Below, one piece after another: positions 52,138 through 64,000 of a DNA stretch of 64,000 bases (position 1 is the stretch's first letter; each line of letters starts with the position of its first letter). Below the pieces are notes generated by a model. It saw nothing but the letters and a program-made list of their open reading frames with translations. It had not been told where the DNA came from and searched no databases. Where the stretch lies: positions 37,629,942 to 37,693,941 of the forward strand of contig NC_054082.1 in assembly GCF_017562075.2 (NCBI RefSeq), given 5' to 3'. A program made the translations under genes and the position numbers. The DNA is from Anopheles merus (taxonomy: Eukaryota; Arthropoda; Insecta; Diptera; Culicidae).

Positions 52138-53660
52138 ATTCTTGAAGTGTTATAAATTATAGACACTGGTGAAGTATAAAATATCATTAAAATAATTTTT
52201 GTTCAATTGAAACACAAAGCATCGAAATTAACTTATATTTATCCAAATGCGCTTAACACTAGTGCATATAATGGCAACAATGAATACACACTTAATAATG
52301 ATGTAGTTCAGTGAGTACGAAGTTTTGCTTTTGCACAATAATTCACGACAGCTAGTTGATTTACATTAAAAAGTAGCGTTGTTTGCAAATCGAACAGAAC
52401 AAACATACAGTAAAAACAGAACAATTGTGTTGTAGTGCATGGGTGCTTTTGTGTGGTGGCCCTAATGCATTACAGGATTAGTGAACAAGGTTTTCCTGTT
52501 GATCGATCGTTTAGATGCATGAGAGTGCAGAAAAATATATAACCACAGCATTAAACTGCATGATGCACTTTCACTGCAACGATGACGCTTGATTGATACG
52601 TGTACCTGTTTATCGTATGTGGAGTAAGCGATGTGTCAAATCGAGTTCACCTAGAAACCACTTCCTTATCCGATCGGAGCGTAATTACTTTTTTGTTCTT
52701 AAGCTCATCATACTCCGGTCGTCATTAAGCGTATACTAACGTATGCTAAGCGGTGAGCCACCATGTGCAAAGCTTCTGCTCTTCCGAATGTATGTGAATT
52801 ATATGATGCACATGCCGGAGTTGCCTAAATACAACGGTTGCTTGAATTTATTTCATGCGTGTGTTCTGATCAGTAATGCGTTCATACATAATTATGTCAT
52901 TTTTGACAACCGCTTCGATCGAGTTTGTTAGCTTCCACCAGATGACGTGTGATCAAATGATAGACAGCGGTGTCCAATTGTTTGTCAAGGAGATTTGTGT
53001 AATAAACTAGTGGACAGTTGGTTTTTGAACTGGTAAACTCTACGAGAGTACCATTATCAATGAAGTAAAGTTACGCGGTTTTCGACTTCACAGATTTGGA
53101 GTTACGCGGTCTACTAAATTTGAGAGATCAAATCGCAAATCTGTACAATTTGCTTCAAGAATTGCATTTTTGCTAAAAAAAACCGCTTAAATGCCAGAAA
53201 TATTAGCATTTTCTCCACGATTGAATAAATGATAAATTGCATAAATGTATCAAATTTAATAAAAAAAACCCTGTAATCAAATCTATTTTAGCTGAAAAAC
53301 GTGAAATTCGACTTACCCTGCCTGCTGAAAACCATATGTATGCAACAGTTCGGAAAAGTGACAGTTTGTACATGGGATTTACAGCAGGCGGAAATTCTCG
53401 ACCGCGAAGTTTTGGTTCGTGTATTTTTGGCTTGAAGTGTCCTTATTTAGGGTTCCACCACAAAACAACTACTCGAACTACTACCTGAAGCAATCTTGGA
53501 AGTAACCTAACCTTACCAATAACTTAGGGAGCCTGTTCATTAATCAGATTACTAAGAATGAATGGTAAAAACTGCTTCCTAAGCTGATCAAAATTAGCAT
53601 AGCCTTTTTTTTGGCTTATAATCTTCAATCTATTTCTGCTTCATTCAAATAATTTTCTTC

Positions 53661-53720
53661 GCGAGCCGGATCAAAAGCCTTTGCGGGCCGCATGTGGCCG
53701 TATGTTTGACACGTTTGCTG
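53661..53720 (-). mobile_element. hAT-type element terminal remnant
   Basis: The minus strand reads ACGTGTCAAACATACGGCCA, then GCGGCCCGCAAAGGCTTTTGATCCGGCTCGC, resembling the subterminal GTGTCAAAC...GGCCCGC...GATCCGGC arrangement of non-autonomous hAT elements. The other end and the 8-bp duplication were not found. Confidence 0.4.
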
Positions 53721-56700
53721 CAGAGGCTAGCCTCAACACTGATAACTTTTTTACATGAGAAGTGGCATTGATATATGGCACATTACGGTGTAGAAAACTT
53801 CTGTTTGTGTTACTTCGATGAAGATATCAAGTTTTTAAAACATTGTTTTATACACAATTGCCAGATTTTACTTAAAATAATTAATCTTTTATTTAGAAAG
53901 AGCTATCTAAACGTGCTATTAAAGGATAAACATCCTTTCCAGCAATATTTTTCCAATAGCTATATTGTCCAATATTTTGCCGGATGCCTGTGATTTCTAA
54001 ATATGCTTTAATTTGTAATGTTTCTCAAAAAGTAATTGATGAAGGAATGTGAGTAGTTCCATACTTGACTTCCATTCTTGGGTTGGTCTTACTGAGAAAA
54101 GACAAAATTTTAACGTTTGCAGACTTTATATGGCGTTGTTATGCAAAGGAGAATAAGAAGATCGCACAGCTCACTGGATTTTTTTTTCATTAGGTAATTT
54201 ATGGATAGAGTATCATAACATTCCTCTATAATGAGCTTAAAATGGTTTCTGGTATCTAAATTGAAGTGTAATGTTATGTCATTCTGTAGATCGGTCAATA
54301 TTCCTGATCATAGCATAATAGAAAATCTCGTGATGAACAATGTACATAATTTATATAGACGTAATTTAAAGTTATTGTGACTCTATTCGTCTTGCTGACC
54401 AAATATCTGGTTGTCTATCGATATCGTGTAGCTGTGAATAAGTTTGATGACTATATTTGATAATAAATTATCATATACCTCAAAAAAGTAAATGTCGATC
54501 AAAGTAGAAACTGTGTAAAAAACGAAATTATAGAGTATATCGACACAAATCAATAACAAAATAAATTAAGATCGATAGAAGCAATTCTACGAAAAATAGT
54601 AGGATCACCAAGATCCAGCCTCCCTTATTTTTAATAAATCTCATCTCACCATGGTCATCTTCCTCTCATCATCTCACCACGAAATGGGATGAGTAATGCC
54701 GGCAAAGCGATCGCTCGCACAGATCAGTACGACGAGAACGCGTAGCGAGATGGGCAGCCACCACAAACTGTACACCCCCGGTGCCCACAAAGGCGTGAGC
54801 GTTCGCGAGTGAGAAAGAAAGTTGATAAAACACTCGCCGTACACCGGAAACTAGCTCAGTCCGATCGAGACAGCGCGCAACGGAGGACGCGTACCGACTG
54901 CTTGTTTGGCGCACCAAGAGGCTTCGCCCGTGAGAATCAACTGCCTATCCAAGACCTGCTGCACGCTCCAAACCCTTGCACATGTGTACGTGAGTAGCGG
55001 CGGCAACTTTCACTGCTTTCCCATTCCGGTACTGGTGGGGGGGTTCGTCGTCGTCGCCTTCGTCGTTGTCGGCGAGACCAGCGAGTGTAACCCGTGAGCA
55101 AGAGAGCAAACAGACAGCAGTAGTGGTGTCTCGAGTGGAGTGTTTGTAGTATCACCGAAGTGTGTGGTTGGTTGTGTGGATAGAAAAGAGAGTGTGTGTG
55201 TGTTTAGACGGTGATTAATTAGTGAGCCTTAAATGGATAAAGGTACACTTGGTGGGAGCAAGGGATATCTTTAAGGGGTGGGAAGGCTAGTGTATTGGTG
55301 TGCACCCGCTACTAAAAGCCTTTCGATCGGTTGGTGATCGTTTAAGGTGGACTATGGTAATCGATCGTACTGTAGTGATAAGTAGTGATAAGCCTCTCCC
55401 CGGTGCGATCACGTGTTCGTTTGAGTGCGCAGGTGGGTCAGGGTGAGAGCGAGAAATGACTCCAAACGTAATGCGCAGATGGTAGCTGAAAGCAGTTGGA
55501 CGACTTTCCAGAAAAAAAAACATTGAACACTGAAGCACAGGAGAAAGGTGAAGAGAAGGCCTGGAATTGGTTGCTAATATTTAGTCGTTCTGCTCTCGAT
55601 GCTGTCTGACATTTGAGAACACGCCGGGGTTGTGCACGCCGGTATGTCCAGAAAGGAAAGTGGGTGGGTGAGGCTGGCCGAAAATTGTTGGGAGAGAGCA
55701 GAATACGTTCGGTATCTTCACACCGCTATAAGCAGTTTACAGCCAACAGGAGAACCGTCACCGACCTCGGAGAGTGGGAATATGTTGTATAGTGTACGTG
55801 GATGACAACCGGAACGTACCCGGTGGAATCCACATGGGTTGAATATTTTTCTGCTGACCGATTTCCGACACTGGCTCGCTGACCGTATGTTTGAGTGTGT
55901 TTGTGTGCGCACACCAGAGTGCGGTTCATTTGTTGCGGTGGGGTCCGCGCTGGAGGTTTAATTAATTCACCCCAAAAAGGTTCGGGGGTTGATAAGCGAA
56001 TGCTAACGGGATGCGTCGGACAGCCGGAGACAAACGGTACCGGGTTTTTGGTGCGTTCACGTACGCAGAACCGTCGGAGCATTGGTGCAACCTTTTGGAA
56101 AACCTGGCCATTAGGAGAGTGGGCACCCTGTTGTTGTTGTTGCCGATGGGAAGGAGGTTTTTCGGCCAACGGGAGGAAGCATTTGCATGGGGTCGCGAAG
56201 CATTGTAAGCCAGATGGTTCAAATTATACGGATGGTTTAAGATAACAATGAGGAATTTTAAAACAATAACAACACTTTCTCCTTTCTCGGTTTGTTTGTT
56301 TGCTGAGGTTTACAAACCTTTTGTCAAATCGGTATAAAGCGCAGATTATTCTTCTAAAAGACTTACTAATGAGATTGATTACAGGCTCAATCCTAGAAGG
56401 TTTGCAATTATCGATGATAAAAACATTTGATCCAGAATCGGCTGTCCCGGACGCCCCACCTGAATGGAACTGTTTTTTTAATGGTCTTGAAATTGTACAT
56501 TAATCGAGATCATTGCTTTCATTATCTTCTATGCTTTCAACCGCATTCGAAAGACTTTCAGTGAAGAACGTTTCACCCAAAACAACATGCGTAAGCGAAG
56601 CATTTAGATCGATTTCGACCATCGATTTTCTTGCATTGAAAGCCGTCGACGCTAACCCACTTACCCGAATTGACACCGGGAGGGGCAATTGGAATTGGTT

Positions 56701-59700
56701 CGAGGCAGCCGAAAAAAAAAATAAATCGAAAAGACATACTCCACTGACCCTGATCAGAACAGATGGATTAACAAAAACGCTGAAGCTGGGACGATAAGCA
56801 AAAAAGGAGCAATCGCTCCAAAACGCTTAAATTATGAGTAACCCAAAACGTTGTTCTGCTCTTTTTCTTGCTCCCTCTGTGCGATTGTACCTCAGGTAGC
56901 GATTGTACCAATTTACAGCTTCAGTAGCATCCGTTCTGCGGTGTGAAGTGTTGTTCCTATTTTTTTTCGATACATTTAATTGGGGTATGTGTGTGGATAT
57001 TTAACGCCTTCAGCAGGTTATTGTACTTCCGCTCATAGACAGGAAGAGTTCGAATTTCTCCAATAAGCGCCACTTCCATCGAAAAGAATGTTCCAATCAT
57101 CTTGACCTACCTAAAAGCCGCTAATAGATTATCATCGTGTTGAACGTTTAGTAGTTTTTGTTCCCTCGCCCTAACACGTGATATTTCTCTTCCCTTCCTA
57201 TTGAGAGTTGCTCTGATTTTTTAGCGGTAAATCACCGCTGATCCATTCTCTGTGGGTTTTTTTTTTGCATCGATGCGGCAAGCAAGAATTCTCTAAACGA
57301 TATCGTTAATATGCATTAGCTTCAGCATCGATTTTTTTGCTTTCTGCTTCTAGAAGGGCGGCTGTATCGATGGGCGAGAATGTGGTACGATTTTTTAGGG
57401 TGATGTTGTTATTGTTGTTGGGTTTTTCCTACCAAAGCTTATCCATTTAGCACCCGAACGGGATCGGTCTGCTTTCGGCGTTTCGTGCAAAGTCATGATA
57501 TGTGGAAAGTAATTGCATTTTAATTCTACCAGAATTCCTTACTAGCATCCGACAGCAAAGGGGTGCATGGACACTGATTCGGTTGCGGATGAACATCGGA
57601 ATGAAAAAGTGGTTTAAATGTGTTTTTTTTTTAATAATAGAATTTAACCAACCACGTCTAATGAGTGGGCGTACGGGATATTATGATGGTTCGTTTATTT
57701 TGAAAAATTATAGAGGATGGTGATACAAGTTATTCTTGAACACTTGGAAAAGGCCATTTGAGCTATAGAGAAAGAACAAGGAACAACATATTAAAACAAG
57801 CGAGTTTGATCATTCACACCTGCAGCCCAGCGTGGATGAAGCCACGAATAGAAGCGGTAGAACAAACAGAAAAACTCAAACCAAGAGGTTAATGAGCTTA
57901 AAAGCTTTCTTTTACAAAGTTCTTTAATTATCAACTTGCACACCGTAACGGTGAAAAATGATATATTACAAGGTGCAAATTATTCTTTGCCAAATTCCGC
58001 AGCCAAAAGGCCAAAGGCCCGCTAGTAATCCTTAGCATCCCATCAATAGCGCAGCGAAGAATACCGTAAAGCTCTCGCCATCAATATAAAAAAAGATCAA
58101 AGGAGAAAGCCTCAAACATGTTTGGCTCGTGGCTGTATTGGAATTATTTCTTTATCGTAGTTTCGATAAGGCGCTGGCGTTGTCCGGCGATTAATCAATT
58201 CTGTTTCAATACCGATACACTGATGGATGGAACAACTGGAGGCATAAGCCGTAAAACCAATCACAGTTTGTAGCGATGTTTGCGATGTACTGTATGCTCT
58301 TTAGGGGGAGTAGTACAACATGGAATGAAAAGTAATGCTGTAACAGTGGTGAAAAACGTCAATATAGCCCTGCAGCGAGCGATAAAAGCATCGTGTCCGG
58401 CGCGCGATTGCAACCAAAGGTGCGCTAAACAGTGCGTGATGTGGGAAAATGTTTACAGGCTAGATAGAAATGGTGATGGAAGCGTTACTTCACTTCCATC
58501 GGTTTGTGATTTTTGAATATTTGTAAGCACCGGGGCACATCCGAATGCATTGGGGCAACACGCTGCTAACAGGCGAGCAATAATGCACGCACGGTGCGCA
58601 ATGCAGCAACGCCCGAAGCCACCCATATTAATTGCCACCCCTATTGCCTGCCCAGCGCAATTGGTGAGCGAGCAGGGAAAAGCTTTCCCATTCACGGCCA
58701 ACTGGGCGGTTATTATCACGGCTGTGGCCGCGATCGCGCGCCCATCGTGATGTAAGGCGCCACAGCCGGCAACATTGGCACATTGGGAAAAGCTGTTGGC
58801 CAAGCTGCCTGTGGAGCTGTTGTTTAGTAGGGAAGTAGGTGAATATTAATGATACGCATGCGATCGTCGCTCGATTTCCCCGTCTGTGATGCTGGGCCGG
58901 GCAAGACGGTTCTGATTAATTGATTAATCAATTAATGTAAACTGGATGCTGGCGAGATGGGTTTGCGTGTGATGAAAATGTGCGGCTGTGCCATTTCTTA
59001 CGCTGGTTATAGCTTTTGATCGGCTACCTAGCTCTAATTGTTCGCGATCGATCGCGTGCATTTATTGGCAAGGCATGATTTTCGGAAAATTGCCCCCTCG
59101 AAATGAGGTTGCTTTGAAATTATTTCCCAATTCGATTAGTAAGCGATTAGGCATGTTCCGCAGCGGGACGGCCATCGTCCGCGTGATAAACAAGAGTGTA
59201 CAAAATTATCTCTTTCCTGTAAGCGGACCGAAAACACCTCATCGCTCCAAAGTGTGTGAGTTTGTAGCCATTATCGATCATCGATCGTCAAAAAGAGCCA
59301 TCAAGTTTGCTAGATAGGAATCGATTTCGTGGCGTAGTGCCGGTACTTTACTGCGCAGCTTTAAGTTTCTCTCCGCATTTTTGAAAGAAAGAACCTGGAG
59401 TGCGGTAAAGTGCCATTGAAGATGTGCTGTGCCCTAACCCGGCACCGTACTGGTTTCACTTTTCCGAGTGAAAATAAATAGAAAAGGAAGTGCACACACA
59501 TACAGTGTTCGACCGCTTTCGCAAACGGCGAGCAAATTAGCGATGCAACCAACGGGGGGCAGTGTTGACGATTGCCGATGTGATGCTAGAAAAAAGGGGA
59601 AGAAACATGTGTTTTCTGTTTCGGGATGGAAGAAATAGAAATTCGGTTAGGGTGAAACACTTTGAAAGGGATCTGCTCTCCGGGCCGGCAGGGTAGCAAT

Positions 59701-60826
59701 TAGTGTCGTGTGCGGTGAATATGTTGCTCTTGAAAACGCGATCCATCATTTTGTGAAGATTAAAATGGTGGGCTCGCGATCGGATAGTGCAATTATATAT
59801 CAATGAAAACGGTTCCGGCGGGGGCAAGATCCGGTTTAGGTTCAAATAAAAGTATCAACAACAACAAAAAACTGCCTTCTTTATAACGCATTTTGTTGGA
59901 TTCCCCCTAAAGCGCTACGGTTCACCCCACCCAATACGCGAGATATTATGCTCTGCTTACGCCGCCGAATGTCGGTCACCTTGCCGGAGCATGTCAATTT
60001 GGGGGAGTTTTGTTCGCAAGTTGTTCCGCGGCTACAAGCAGCAAGCGGTCAAAACCCTTTGCAGCATGCAAAACGAAAAGAAAAACGAATCTGGCTCATG
60101 AACTTGCGGTGAACATTGACGATTGAAAGAGAAGAGACCGAAAATCGGTGAATGACAGTTTAATACCTTTTTTTACGTGCATTACACGCGCATTTGCAAC
60201 GTGAGTAGCAACGAGCTATAAGCTGGGCGGGAAGCAATTGACTCGGAACGGAACCTTGACCACAGTAGAGGGCATTCCAAATTGGTAGACAAATTGTCGA
60301 AATATACGCACGCATGAACGGTGGAACGCCCTACAAAGGCATGTAACTTCAGAAGCGTCTAAAAGTGCATGGTGAAAACTTTCCAATTTTGGGGACATCC
60401 TTTTGCGTGGTAAGCTGTGGGCGTAGGGTGTATCTTATCGTCACGTACGTCTCGGACCAACCAGCCTGAACGAAGATGCATCTTCACACGAACGTAGCGA
60501 ATCTTCCCAGAGGAAGGTGAAATTGGACGTGTCCCACGGTTGCACGTCTTCACGGGGTGGGCCAGTCAGCTTCGAAGGGAATCCGAGGGAAGATGCCTTT
60601 ACCAGCCAGCCGGGCAATCGATAACCGGTTTAGTTGCAGTCGCGACATCAGCCGGTAACGTTCACTTTCTGCTGTCGGTACTGATATAGCTTGTGTGTTT
60701 TGGTGTTTTCTATTATCTGCAGGAATCCTACAATCCTGCCGCGGGATTGCCATGTGGTCTGACAAAAAGTGATTAGCACGAAGGTGTGTACGGTCTGCAG
60801 TGTCTGTTTGTAAGTGTATCTAGAAC

Positions 60827-60831
60827 TCAGT
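60827..60831 (+). promoter_or_regulatory. Initiator TCAGT upstream of the sixth Osiris gene
   Basis: TCAGT with the A at 60829 sits 74 nt before the ATG at 60903. No TATA box is seen 25-35 bases upstream, unlike the three preceding genes. Confidence 0.4.
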
Positions 60832-60902
60832 GAGCAAAGCAACTGTGTGTGTCTGTGTGCGAAAGTGGGAAAACGGCATCAGATCCTGGAAGTGACACTA
60901 TC

Positions 60903-61428
60903 ATGAAACAAAGTGTGCAGAGTGAGTTATCGGTAGCGCCCGGCAATATCGGTAGCTACGGGATGTTTGGCAGTAATGGAGGTAACACCAACACAACCAA
61001 CCGCAAGCGACCATTGCCGGCATCCAGCACATCTTTGTGCCTGCTAGCCCTAACGACACTAGCGTTGCTGTGCACATGCGTTACCGCCACTACGGAAGCC
61101 ACCATAGTCAATGCGACCAGTGTCACGGAGTCGGCAGCAAGCAATGTCACTAGCAGTGGGCGAGCAAGCGGACGTCCCCTGTTCTCCACCGGCAACCAGC
61201 TGTGGGACGCACTGATTGCCGACTGTATGCGTAAGCCAACGTTTGCCTGCATACAGAAGAACGTGTACAGCTTCCTGGGCGAGCAGCTGGACGTAGAAAA
61301 CGTCAACTTTACCAACCGCGTACAGTTCCTACGGAATCGGGTCGATTTCACCAAGTACACACGGGAAGCAAACGAAGCCGGCGATGAGGAGGAGGACAAT
61401 GAAAACGAAATCCCGAACGCTCGCAGTG
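60903..61428 (+). CDS. Osiris family protein, first exon (continues beyond window)
   Basis: 526 nt of coding sequence from the ATG at 60903 to a strong donor (GGTAAGTAAAG, phase 1). The hydrophobic signal or anchor segment is unusually internal, residues 44-61 (SLCLLALTTLALLCTCVT), after a 40-residue polar N-region; Met21 is an alternative start. The two-cysteine region is LWDALIADCMRKPTFACIQK (Cys108, Cys116), followed by VYSFLGEQLDVENVNF and an acidic linker (DEEEDNENE), matching the layout before the basic/hydrophobic exon in its neighbours. That exon is not found between 61429 and 64000, so the first intron exceeds 2.5 kb. Osiris membership rests on the two-Cys region, strand, phase and position. 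Confidence 0.82.
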
Positions 61429-64000
61429 GTAAGTAAAGAGACGGCGCTAGAGATATGATCCGAGGTTTCGAGGCTCTCCGCCTAGATGTGGACGGTGTGT
61501 GTGAGTTTATCGGTTGTACCGGAGCTGTTAACTTCCGTTTAACGACTGGTGGAACGCGTGCCTATCGTGCGCGTGTCGTATGCATGTTTTGACATTAAAC
61601 AAGGTGAACCTTCCCCGTAGGGCCCGCAGGTTTATGCTCCAAAGCGATAAAAGGTTAAGTACGGTGACAGTGAGGTTCAAACCTGGCGCATGGAGGTTGA
61701 ACTGTCAGAAGTGACACGCGTGACAAACCTGATAATATATGGCCAGAATTAGATAACCATTTAGTGTCCAAGTGGGTTTATTACAGGTAGTTGACCATTT
61801 GAGGAAGGATATGGTTGAAATGGCGCAGGTAGAGAGTTTATCCAAAGAAATAGGCTTGATATGTTCTCTATTTTTTTTCCAAATTTGTAGGAGAATGATT
61901 TGGTTGAATGGAGTATACAAATTCGTAGTTATAAATTCACTTTACTAATTTATATACAGCTCAAGCAATACAATGAGTTGTTCATCCAGCTGACAGCTTG
62001 CCCTTATTACGAAAGCTCATCCAACAATAAAACCATTGCTCCACAATTGCCTCTTCCTCATGGACCACACTTTAAATGGATCGTTCCTTTTCGATTTGTG
62101 TCTCTTTGCAATAGTGCACCTGTTCCCCTATAGTGGATCATTTTGTTGCGAACCATCATCTCCAGTGCCATCATCTCGAACTCACACACGCAGCTAATGA
62201 TAGTCGTTAGGTTCCGGTCCGTCCGGAACAGGCTTTCGACAGATTAGCCGCGCGTCAATTGAGGACTTTGGCTCTGTAAGCTCTGTATGGCTCTGTCATT
62301 TCATCGCTAGCCCGATCAAGATCACTCCATCCACTGTGTCCCATCCCAATTAGGAAGCTAATCATCTTTCGCATCCCGGCCGAACGAAAGCGATTCTGTG
62401 GCGGTGCGCGCGTGGCGGGTACTTTCGATTCCGGGGCGGGAAAAAAAGGCCGGACGGACCTGATTTATGTGTGTCGATGGGTTGAAAATCCCATCTCGGA
62501 CGGTGTACTTGCACTTTGCAGAGAATGGACTGGCGCGTATGGTGGTTCAGAGGGACGCGGGGTGTGCACATGGAAAGCGAAACTGCCACTGAGTGGTCCA
62601 GCCGGCTGATCTTTGCACCCCACTCAGTACCCAGTTTGCCCTGCCTGGAGGTCGTCGGTTAAAGGAAGAACCGGTTTGCAGGCACGCACCATTGCGTAGG
62701 AATTCGTCTGTGTGTATGTGTACCTTCTACCATTCCCCCGCTTTCAGTGATTCAGGGATCGGTGGTTTCCAATGCGAAATGGCAAAGCGAGCGTCGTACA
62801 TCACACAGTAACACAGTTTTCGATGAGGCTTTGAAGCTTTAACTGGTTTTCTATTGCGCGTTACCCCACTGCAGCGCCCGGTTGCCATGCAACGAGAAGA
62901 AAAGCAGGCTAGCGGCTTTGGAATGAGATGCACTTTCCATTCATAGCACTGCGATGAGCTGGGCGGCGTTGGTGGAAGACGCTTCTCATAATCGATCCCT
63001 TCCTTGATCGATCGTAACGGTGCTGGAAGGGATGAAAGTGGTCCCGCAGCCTAACCATCCCGGAAGACGCCCTTGGGTGTCGGCTCGGTGTGACCTGCAT
63101 TGCAAGAAGATGCGCTTTCTGCTGTGTGTGTGTGTGTGTGCGTGTGTCTATGAGCTCATTTGCAAGTGGCAGGGTGGGATGCAGCACCTATTATTAGCCT
63201 TGATACGATCCGCGGTGAAACACTGCAACGGCTCAACGATGTCTTCCGGTTGACGTTGGGGGGTTGGGTTGGAGAGAGAAATTGGTAGACAGAAGATTGA
63301 CCACATCCGAGCTGAATTCACGAGATTTGAATCATCGCCAAGCACGCGGTTGAGCAATGAAAAGTGAAATCTCAGCACGGCTTGAGCCACAACGACTAAG
63401 CGGCCGCCAAGGGACGGTTTTTTCGGTGACGGCACGTAGCCGCTGATGGGATTACCGGGACGGAAGAAAGTTAAATAAAATCAAAACAAACCGCAGAAGT
63501 TGGCGGCGTGGATCACGCAGAGAGAACCGACGAAAGGCATTTTGGGTACAATTTGTGGGAACAAATTTCATCATTTGCTTTCGATGGTTTGGTCCCGATG
63601 ACGCACACCTGACGCACGGTTGCAAACATTCCGTAAGCGATAGGGAAAACAAAACCACTTGGCATACACGTGCTGGTGAGCACGCGACTTTTCCCGCCCG
63701 TACTGGGGATGGCGAAAGGAAAACTGACCAACAATGGGCGTTTGATTCCGAAAAGGTAGAAGCGGGAAGGGCAGCACAATTTTTACGACGCTCTTGATCG
63801 GACAGAGGGCAGGGCTTCTGGGCGAGGTAAGCGGATCTTAGCGGATGGAGAAATTGGACACTCGTCGTACGAGATTTGTACGGTGTAAAATCGAAATTGA
63901 CACATTTAGCCTCGAAATCCCTTTTACTTCGCAGATTGCGTGTTGAGGGGGAACGATTTCATCGGTGTAAATGGCCGCCAAAAACCGGCCACGAACACTT
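61429..64000 (+). other. First intron of the sixth Osiris gene (partial)
   Basis: No downstream coding exon with a basic/hydrophobic module. Short GT repeats occur near 63124-63140. Other frames are open on both strands without recognisable content. Confidence 0.6.

Larger units (their letters stand above)
50138..60826. other. ~10.7 kb spacer rich in element remnants
   Basis: No certain gene. AT-rich from 50.1 to 54.6 kb with element remnants and a long hairpin; GC-richer from 54.6 kb onward. A 62-codon minus frame at 56500-56688 has plausible composition but no supported exon structure. Confidence 0.55.

Noticed and set aside
58453..58803. 116-codon minus frame rich in Ala/Cys
   Set aside because: GC-rich stretch with open frames on both strands; nothing recognisable.

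Overview
The window looks like an anopheline mosquito genome. Genes are split by GT-AG introns, coding GC is high at third positions, spacers are AT-rich and full of CA/CT/AAT microsatellites, and there is a full-length copy of a SINE that I recognise as the Anopheles SINE200 type. The defining content is a run of same-strand Osiris-family genes (DUF1676: small secreted or membrane proteins with a signal peptide, an optional two-cysteine region, a basic block followed by one long hydrophobic region, and often a C-terminal AQXLAY motif). In insects these genes sit in one conserved syntenic cluster, which in Drosophila coincides with the dosage-sensitive Triplo-lethal locus; they act in cuticle-secreting epithelia.

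Layout: 1-1045 is the 3' part of a glycerol kinase gene with a tail-anchor-like C-terminus. 1046-7021 is spacer with a Harbinger-type MITE. 7022-11047 is a divergent Osiris-like gene with a 3.1 kb intron. 11048-16164 is spacer with a SINE200 fragment and two inverted-repeat elements. 16165-19091 is a second divergent Osiris-like gene with a long polar tail. 19092-35219 is about 16 kb with no certain gene; it holds a U2 snRNA-derived insertion, a non-LTR reverse transcriptase scrap and some weak minus-strand coding candidates. 35473-37178, 41865-46141 and 49049-49877 are three well-formed Osiris genes, each with a TATA or TATA-like promoter. 49878-60826 is about 11 kb of spacer carrying a 15-bp minisatellite, remnants of TA-target and hAT elements and a long near-perfect hairpin. 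60903-61428 is the first exon of a sixth Osiris gene that runs off the right edge.

The six Osiris genes are all on the plus strand. Seven of their eight visible introns are phase 1; the exception is the first intron of the third gene. The last intron always falls just before or inside the basic/hydrophobic module, as expected for tandem duplicates. I did not assign Osi numbers: order and sequence suggest that the three compact genes belong to the Osi6-Osi9 part of the cluster, but I cannot prove that here. All homology statements are from reading the sequence and family knowledge; nothing was searched.
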